The translations under genes were made by a program, and so were the position numbers. A stretch of DNA of 64,000 nucleotides. It comes from Caballeronia telluris (GTDB taxonomy: Bacteria > Pseudomonadota > Gammaproteobacteria > Burkholderiales > Burkholderiaceae). Below, piece after piece: positions 59,202 to 64,000 of the stretch. The first letter of the stretch is position 1. Each line of letters begins with the position of its first letter. The notes under the pieces are model-generated. The model saw only the letters and a program-made list of their open reading frames with translations, was not told where the DNA came from and ran no database searches. Location of the stretch: NCBI RefSeq assembly GCF_001544495.1, contig NZ_FCNZ02000002.1, positions 1 to 64,000 of the forward strand, given 5' to 3'.

Positions 59202-59990
59202 TTATGAGGAGAGCAGCCCGAGTCGCGGCAGCGCGGCGTGAGCGTTAGCCGTTGTGCCTAGGGAAAGCGCCGCTTCGTCGATGCCGCGCAGTTGCGCCAG
59301 CACTTCAGCGATGCCCGGCACCTGATCCGGCGCGTTGCGTTCCTTGTAGCGCCAGGACGGCGCGATATCGGGCGCATCGGTTTCGAGGACGATCGCCGCG
59401 AGCGGCAGTTGCTGCGCGAGCCGCCGAATCTGCCGCGCGCGCTCGAACGTGAGATTGCCGCCGAAACCGAGATGCATGCCGTGCGCGATGAACGCCTCGG
59501 CCTGCTGGAAACTGCCGTTGAACGCATGCGCGATGCCGGTTTTCACGCCATTGACGCGCAGCCCCTTGAGCACCTTGTCCTGCGATTTGCGCACGTGGCA
59601 GATCACGGGCAGATCGAACTCGCGCGCGATTTTCAGTTGCTCGTCGTAGAAGAACTGCTGGCGGGCGTCGTCGAGCGTCGGCACGAAATAATCCAGCCCG
59701 ATTTCGCCGATACCGACGAAGCGCGGATCGTCGAGGCTCGCGGCGATCGTTTCGCGCAGCACGCGCAAGTCGTCGTCCTGCGCGCGCGGCGTGAAAAGCG
59801 GATGAATGCCGAGCGCATATGCCCCGCCGTCGATGCAATGCGCCAGATCGCGCACCGTCGCGAAGTTCGCGCGCTCGACACCCGGAATCACGATCCGCGA
59901 CACGCCCGCGCGCCGCGCCGATGCCGCAACGTCGTCGCGGTCCGCGTCGAATTCGGAAGCATCGAGATGGCAGTGCGTATCGATCCACAT
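59202..59990 (-). CDS. tatD: TatD-family metal-dependent DNase
   Basis: 262 residues. TIM-barrel hydrolase with DTHCHLDASEF at the start, IGEIGLDYFVP for the bridging Glu, PVICHVRKS and LETDAPDIAPSW. Family members are Mg-dependent DNases, some linked to uracil-DNA or oxidative damage handling. It lies 12 bases after lolD. Confidence 0.93.
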   Translation of the reverse strand: MWIDTHCHLDASEFDADRDDVAASARRAGVSRIVIPGVERANFATVRDLAHCIDGGAYALGIHPLFTPRAQDDDLRVLRETIAASLDDPRFVGIGEIGLDYFVPTLDDARQQFFYDEQLKIAREFDLPVICHVRKSQDKVLKGLRVNGVKTGIAHAFNGSFQQAEAFIAHGMHLGFGGNLTFERARQIRRLAQQLPLAAIVLETDAPDIAPSWRYKERNAPDQVPGIAEVLAQLRGIDEAALSLGTTANAHAALPRLGLLSS

Positions 59991-60002
59991 GATCTGGAGA
60001 GC

Positions 60003-60710
60003 TTACACCGGGACCGGCGGCTCTTCGTACAGCACGCCGTCGCGCAGCCGCATGATGCGGTCGCAGCGCGCGGCGAGGTCGGGATCGTGCGTGACGATCA
60101 CGAAGCTCGTCTCGAGTGTCTGCGACAACTCCAGCATCAGGTTGAACACGGTGTCGGCGGTGCCGCCGTCGAGATTGCCGGTCGGTTCGTCCGCGAGCAC
60201 GCACGCGGGATGCGTCACGAGCGCGCGCGCGATCGCCACGCGCTGCCGCTCGCCGCCCGACAGCTCGCCCGGCCGATGCTTCGCCCGATGCCCGATGCCC
60301 ACGCGCTCCAGCATGTCCATCGCCTGGCGGCGCGCGGCTTCTTCCGGCATGCGGCGAATCCTGAGCGGCATCGCGACGTTGTCGAGCGCGGTGAATTCCG
60401 CGAGCAGATGATGAAACTGGTACACGAAGCCGAGCGCGCGGTTGCGCAGTTCGTTGCGCTCGCGCTCCTTCAGTTCCGTGAACGGCTTGCCGAGCAGCGA
60501 GACCTTGCCCGCGCTCGGTTCGTCGAGGCCGCCGAGCACGTGCAGCAGCGTGCTCTTGCCCGACCCCGACGCGCCGACGATCGCGAGCTTCTCGCCGCGA
60601 TAGACGTCGAGTTGCGCGTTGTTCAGCACCTGCACGTTGAAGCCGCCCTGCACGAAGGTCTTCGAGATCGCCGAAGCCTGCAGCACGATGGTGTTGTTCG
60701 TATCACTCAT
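60003..60710 (-). CDS. lolD: Lipoprotein-releasing ABC transporter ATP-binding protein LolD
   Basis: 235 residues from the ATG at 60710 ([14 protein letters not shown]), which overlaps the lolC stop. Walker [12 protein letters not shown], signature [15 protein letters not shown], Walker [12 protein letters not shown]. The Q-loop reads [14 protein letters not shown], typical of LolD. Works with LolC/E to extract lipoproteins from the inner membrane. Confidence 0.96.
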   Translation of the reverse strand: MSDTNNTIVLQASAISKTFVQGGFNVQVLNNAQLDVYRGEKLAIVGASGSGKSTLLHVLGGLDEPSAGKVSLLGKPFTELKERERNELRNRALGFVYQFHHLLAEFTALDNVAMPLRIRRMPEEAARRQAMDMLERVGIGHRAKHRPGELSGGERQRVAIARALVTHPACVLADEPTGNLDGGTADTVFNLMLELSQTLETSFVIVTHDPDLAARCDRIMRLRDGVLYEEPPVPV

Positions 60711-61956
60711 AGCGCAGCGCCTCCGCCGGACGAACCTTCGCGCCGCGCCAGCTCGGATAGAGCGTCGCGAGCGACGACAGCACAAACGCGATGATGCCGA
60801 TCTTCGCGACGTCGCCCGGCACGAGTTCGGACGGCAGTTCGCTGATGAAATACACCGAAGGCGGCAGGAACTGCACGCCGATCAGGTGCTCGATCATCGG
60901 CACGAGCCACGGAATGCTCCACGCGATGAGACACCCGAGCGACACGCCGATCGCCGTGCCGATGAAGCCGATCGTCACGCCCTGCACGACGAAGATCTTC
61001 ATGATCGAGCCCGGCTGCGCGCCGAGCGTGCGCAGGATGGCGATGTCGGCCTGCTTGTCGGTGACGGTCATCACGAGCGACGAAACCAGGTTGAACGCCG
61101 CTACCGCGATGATCAGCGTGAGGATGATGAACATCATGCGCTTTTCGATCTGCACGGCGGAGAACCAGGTCTTGTTCTGCTGCGTCCAGTCGCGGATGTA
61201 GAGATCGCCAGAGAGCGTGCGCGCGAGCTGGTGCGCGACGTCGGGCGCGCGCTGCATGTCCTTGAGCTTCAGACGCACGCCGGTCGGCGCGGGCAGGCGA
61301 AACAGCGCCTGCGCGTCGCGGATGGCGATGAGCGCGAGGGTCGAGTCGTATTCGTAATGCCCCGATTCGAACACGCCGACGACCGTGAACTGCTTCAGGC
61401 GCGGCATCATGCCGGCCGGCGTGATGGTGCCTTCGGGCGCGACGAGCGTGATCTTGTCGCCGGTGGTGACGCCGAGATTGGTCGCGAGATCGGCACCGAG
61501 CACGATGCCGAATTCGCCCGGCACGAGGCTCGCGAGCGAGCCCGCGCGCATTTCACGGCCGATGTCGGAGACCTGCGGTTCCAGCGACGGCTCCACGCCG
61601 CGCAACGCCACGCCGCTCACCGCGCCCTGGCGCGTGAGCAGCGCCTGCGCCTCGACATACGGCGCCGCGCCGGTCACTTCCGGATTGCGGCGCGCTTCCT
61701 GCGCGGTGAGTTGCCAGTTGGGCATCGAGCCGGTCGGCGAAAAGATTTCGACGTGCGAGAGCACCGAGAGCATGCGGTCGCGGACTTCCTTCTGGAAGCC
61801 GTTCATGACCGAGAGCACGACGATCAGCGCGGCGACGCCGAGCGCGATGCCCGCCATCGAAACGAGCGCGATGAAGGAGATGAAGCCGTTGCCTGTCGTG
61901 CGTTTGCTGGCGCGCGTGTAGCGCCAGCCGATCTGCCATTCGTAGGGTAGTTTCAA
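60703..61956 (-). CDS. lolC: Lipoprotein-releasing ABC transporter permease LolC
   Basis: 417 residues. Starts at a TTG (61956), giving [17 protein letters not shown]-like text read as LKLPYEW, with AAAAGGA before it; no ATG lies closer than 62046, whose frame adds an unconserved 30-residue lead. Four membrane segments with the large periplasmic domain after the first; [20 protein letters not shown] is the family signature. Only one permease gene is visible, so it may act as a LolC/E homodimer (LolF type). Confidence 0.93.
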   Translation of the reverse strand: MKLPYEWQIGWRYTRASKRTTGNGFISFIALVSMAGIALGVAALIVVLSVMNGFQKEVRDRMLSVLSHVEIFSPTGSMPNWQLTAQEARRNPEVTGAAPYVEAQALLTRQGAVSGVALRGVEPSLEPQVSDIGREMRAGSLASLVPGEFGIVLGADLATNLGVTTGDKITLVAPEGTITPAGMMPRLKQFTVVGVFESGHYEYDSTLALIAIRDAQALFRLPAPTGVRLKLKDMQRAPDVAHQLARTLSGDLYIRDWTQQNKTWFSAVQIEKRMMFIILTLIIAVAAFNLVSSLVMTVTDKQADIAILRTLGAQPGSIMKIFVVQGVTIGFIGTAIGVSLGCLIAWSIPWLVPMIEHLIGVQFLPPSVYFISELPSELVPGDVAKIGIIAFVLSSLATLYPSWRGAKVRPAEALRYE

Positions 61957-62165
61957 GCGAGTCCTTTTGTTTCGATCCGCGCAAGCAGGAGGCCGGCGAG
62001 CCGGCCCGCGTGCCGTTTGCGATTCTTGCGCGACGCGCATCTTCACGAATCATCGTATATACGCGCTATATACGCGCCCAATCGCCCACCGGACGCCCTG
62101 GCGCGCATTCGGGCGGGCGCGAGCCCCGCGCCGGGCGATCAGTCAACCGCGAAGTTTGCCATACA

Positions 62166-63260
62166 ATGCGCACCATCATGCCCGTTCACCACCTTCACCT
62201 TCTGCTCCCGTTCGCGCTGCCGTCCGCCGCGGACGCCGCGACCGCGCTGCACAACCTGGAAACCCCCGCGCTCGAAAAGCTGCTCGCCCGCGCGACGCTC
62301 GACGAGCGCGTGATCGGCGAGGATTTCCAGCGCACGCTGCCGCACGAGCGCTGGATCGCGCGCGCATTCGGCGTCGCGGACGCAACGGATGCCGCGCTCG
62401 CCGACGACGCGCCGCTCGCGCCCTATATGCTGCTCGCCGACGGCGGCACGCCCGGCGATGCGCGCTGGGCCTGCGTGGAGCCGGTGCATGTGCGGATCGC
62501 GCACGATCATTTGGTGCTGATCGATCCGGCGACGCTCGAAGTCTCCGCCGACGAAGCCCGCGCGCTCTTTCAAACCGTGCAGCCGCTGATCGAAGAGATG
62601 GGCGTCGACGTGCAGGCGCCGGGCGCGACGCGCTGGTATGTGTCGGGCGAGAGCCTCGGCGCGCTGTCGGGCGCGTCGCCGCTGCGCGCAAGTGGACGCA
62701 ACATCGAAATCTGGCTGCCGCACGAAGCGAAGACCGGCCAGCGTTCGCGCGCGTGGATGAAGCTGCAGAACGAAGTGCAGATGGCGTGGTTCGAACATCC
62801 GCTGAACGAAGCCCGCGAGGCGCGCGGCCTCCCCGCGATCAACTCGATCTGGCTGCACGGGCAAGGCGTCTATCAAACGGTATCGAGCCCGTTTTCGCGC
62901 GTGATGTCCCACGCCGCGGCGACGCGCGGACTCGCGCTCGCCGCCGATCTTTCGCCCTCGGCGCCGCCCGCGTCGTTCAGCGCGCTCGCCGCAGCGGACG
63001 ACAAAGGCCGCACGCTCGTCGAACTCGATCCGTTCTCGGCGCCTTTCATCGAACAGGACTGGGCGCGCTGGAACGCGGCGCTGCAACAACTCGAAGCCGA
63101 CTGGTTCGCGCCCGCGCTCGCCGCGCTGAACGACGGCTCGCTCGGCACGCTCGCCATGACGCTTTGCAGCGACACCGGTTCGGTGACGCTCACCGTCACG
63201 CGCGGCACGCTGCGCAAGTTCTGGCGGCGCCGCCCGATCGCCGCGCTCTTCATCGAATAA
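62166..63260 (+). CDS. COG4255-like uncharacterised protein upstream of recJ
   Basis: 364 residues from the ATG at 62166; a second ATG at 62178 is possible. It resembles the uncharacterised COG4255 group, often described as related to cofactor-independent phosphoglycerate mutase, but I see no Ser/Asp phosphotransfer site. Notable segments: HHLHLLLPFALPSA at the start, WMKLQNEVQMAWFEHPLN and SIWLHGQGVY. It lies 18 bases before recJ, so the two are probably co-transcribed. Confidence 0.7.
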   Translation: MRTIMPVHHLHLLLPFALPSAADAATALHNLETPALEKLLARATLDERVIGEDFQRTLPHERWIARAFGVADATDAALADDAPLAPYMLLADGGTPGDARWACVEPVHVRIAHDHLVLIDPATLEVSADEARALFQTVQPLIEEMGVDVQAPGATRWYVSGESLGALSGASPLRASGRNIEIWLPHEAKTGQRSRAWMKLQNEVQMAWFEHPLNEAREARGLPAINSIWLHGQGVYQTVSSPFSRVMSHAAATRGLALAADLSPSAPPASFSALAAADDKGRTLVELDPFSAPFIEQDWARWNAALQQLEADWFAPALAALNDGSLGTLAMTLCSDTGSVTLTVTRGTLRKFWRRRPIAALFIE

Positions 63261-63278
63261 ATCACCGGCCTTTCTCGC

Positions 63279-64000
63279 ATGACCCGAATCGTCACCCGCG
63301 CCCCCTCCCCCGTCGATGCCGAAGTGCTGATGCGTCACGGCCTGCATCCGGTCATCGCGCGGCTTTACGCGTCGCGCGGCGTGAGCACGCCCGACGAAAT
63401 CGAAACGGAGCTGAAGCGCCTGCATGCACCCGTCGGCCTGAAAGGCTGCGACGAAGCCGCCGTGGTGCTCGCCGACGCGCTCGCCGCGAAGCGCCGCATG
63501 CTCGTCGTCGCGGATTACGACTGCGACGGCGCGACTGCCTGCGCCGTCGCCGTGCGCGGGCTGCGCATGTTCGGCGCGCAGATCGGCTATCTCGTGCCGA
63601 ACCGCTTCGAATACGGCTACGGCCTCACGCCGGAAATCGTCGAACTGGCCGCGCGCAATCCGGCGGGCCAGCCCGATCTGCTGATCACGGTCGACAACGG
63701 CATCGCGAGCGTGGACGGCGTCGAGGCCGCGAACGCGCTCGGCATCGACGTGCTCGTGACCGACCATCACCTCCCCGGCGACGAACTGCCGCCCGCGCGC
63801 GCAATCGTCAATCCGAACCAGCCGGGCTGCACCTTTCCGAGCAAGTGCATCGCGGGCGTCGGCGTGATGTTCTACGTGCTGCTCGCGCTGCGCGCCGAAC
63901 TGCGCCGCCGCAACGCCTTCACCGACGCGCACCCCGAGCCGCGCCTCGACGGCCTGCTCGATCTGGTCGCGCTGGGCACGGTCGCGGACGTGGTGAAGCT
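63279..64000 (+). CDS. recJ: Single-stranded-DNA-specific exonuclease RecJ (5' part only)
   Basis: The first 240 residues are in the window; the gene runs off the end. DHH-family motifs in order: VVADYDCDGATACAVA (about residue 75), LITVDNGIASVDG and VLVTDHHLPGDELPPA. NRFEYGYGLTPEIVELA is a RecJ signature. RecJ digests 5' ends in RecF recombination and mismatch and base excision repair. Start ATG 63279. Confidence 0.95.
   Translation, partial: MTRIVTRAPSPVDAEVLMRHGLHPVIARLYASRGVSTPDEIETELKRLHAPVGLKGCDEAAVVLADALAAKRRMLVVADYDCDGATACAVAVRGLRMFGAQIGYLVPNRFEYGYGLTPEIVELAARNPAGQPDLLITVDNGIASVDGVEAANALGIDVLVTDHHLPGDELPPARAIVNPNQPGCTFPSKCIAGVGVMFYVLLALRAELRRRNAFTDAHPEPRLDGLLDLVALGTVADVVK

Overview
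The window is a high-GC proteobacterial chromosome segment from the Burkholderiaceae, most like Burkholderia sensu lato (Burkholderia, Paraburkholderia or Caballeronia). Support comes from the gene order cysS-alkA-accA-tilS-lysC-tRNA-Ser, ppiA-ppiB-lpxH next to cysE-trmJ-suhB, pyrG-kdsA-DUF1330-eno-ftsB and lolC-lolD-tatD-comEC, and from protein sequences typical of that group. The assignment is by gene content and order only.

Positions 1-17.1 kb are an accessory type VI secretion (T6SS) island, all on the minus strand. In transcription order it holds a full vgrG; effector B (M23 peptidase plus GH19/lysozyme-like domain); a cassette of three small exported proteins, the likely immunity set; a frameshifted relic of a second immunity gene; a scar where a PAAR 5' end meets a vgrG 3' end; effector A, with the same first 501 residues as B but a different C-terminus; immunity A; PAAR; an unrecognised two-TM protein; a TssM/IcmF-like protein without a Walker A motif; and TssF. 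The last codons of tssF are replaced by unrelated sequence at the window edge. The island shows a tandem duplication of a vgrG-effector-immunity-PAAR module followed by exchange of the toxin C-terminus together with its immunity genes. The exchanged parts are visibly richer in A+T than the rest of the window. The island ends about 0.4 kb from a tRNA-Ser(GCU) gene and its strong terminator.

From 17.4 to 64 kb the window is ordinary core chromosome. 17.4-24.4 kb: tRNA-Ser, lysC, tilS, accA, an AlkA-type glycosylase with a histone-H1-like tail, and cysS (minus). 24.7-27.6 kb: TPR protein, ppiA, ppiB, lpxH (plus). 27.6-29.4 kb: cysE, trmJ (minus). 29.7-36.7 kb: suhB, lplT, DUF883 protein, mutS and an exported phosphoesterase-like protein (plus). 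36.8-39.1 kb: slyD-type FKBP, divergent 50S protein arginine hydroxylase, and an Ala/Ser-rich lipoprotein. 39.2-48.4 kb, minus: an MBL hydrolase, bamC, dapA, a methyltransferase, trpS, an M50 protease, a YciO protein, a PHP phosphoesterase, an alpha/beta hydrolase and a DUF455 protein. 48.6-50.7 kb, plus: gamma-carbonic anhydrase-like protein, hslO and a lipoprotein. 50.7-55.6 kb, minus: ftsB, eno, DUF1330, kdsA, pyrG. 55.7-62.0 kb, minus: an alpha/beta hydrolase, comEC, tatD, lolD, lolC. 62.2-64.0 kb, plus: a COG4255-like protein and the start of recJ.

The most interesting biology is the T6SS island: a recent, still legible duplication and toxin-tip exchange in a periplasm-targeting effector system. 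No CRISPR array, rRNA, intact prophage or recognisable complete insertion sequence was seen.
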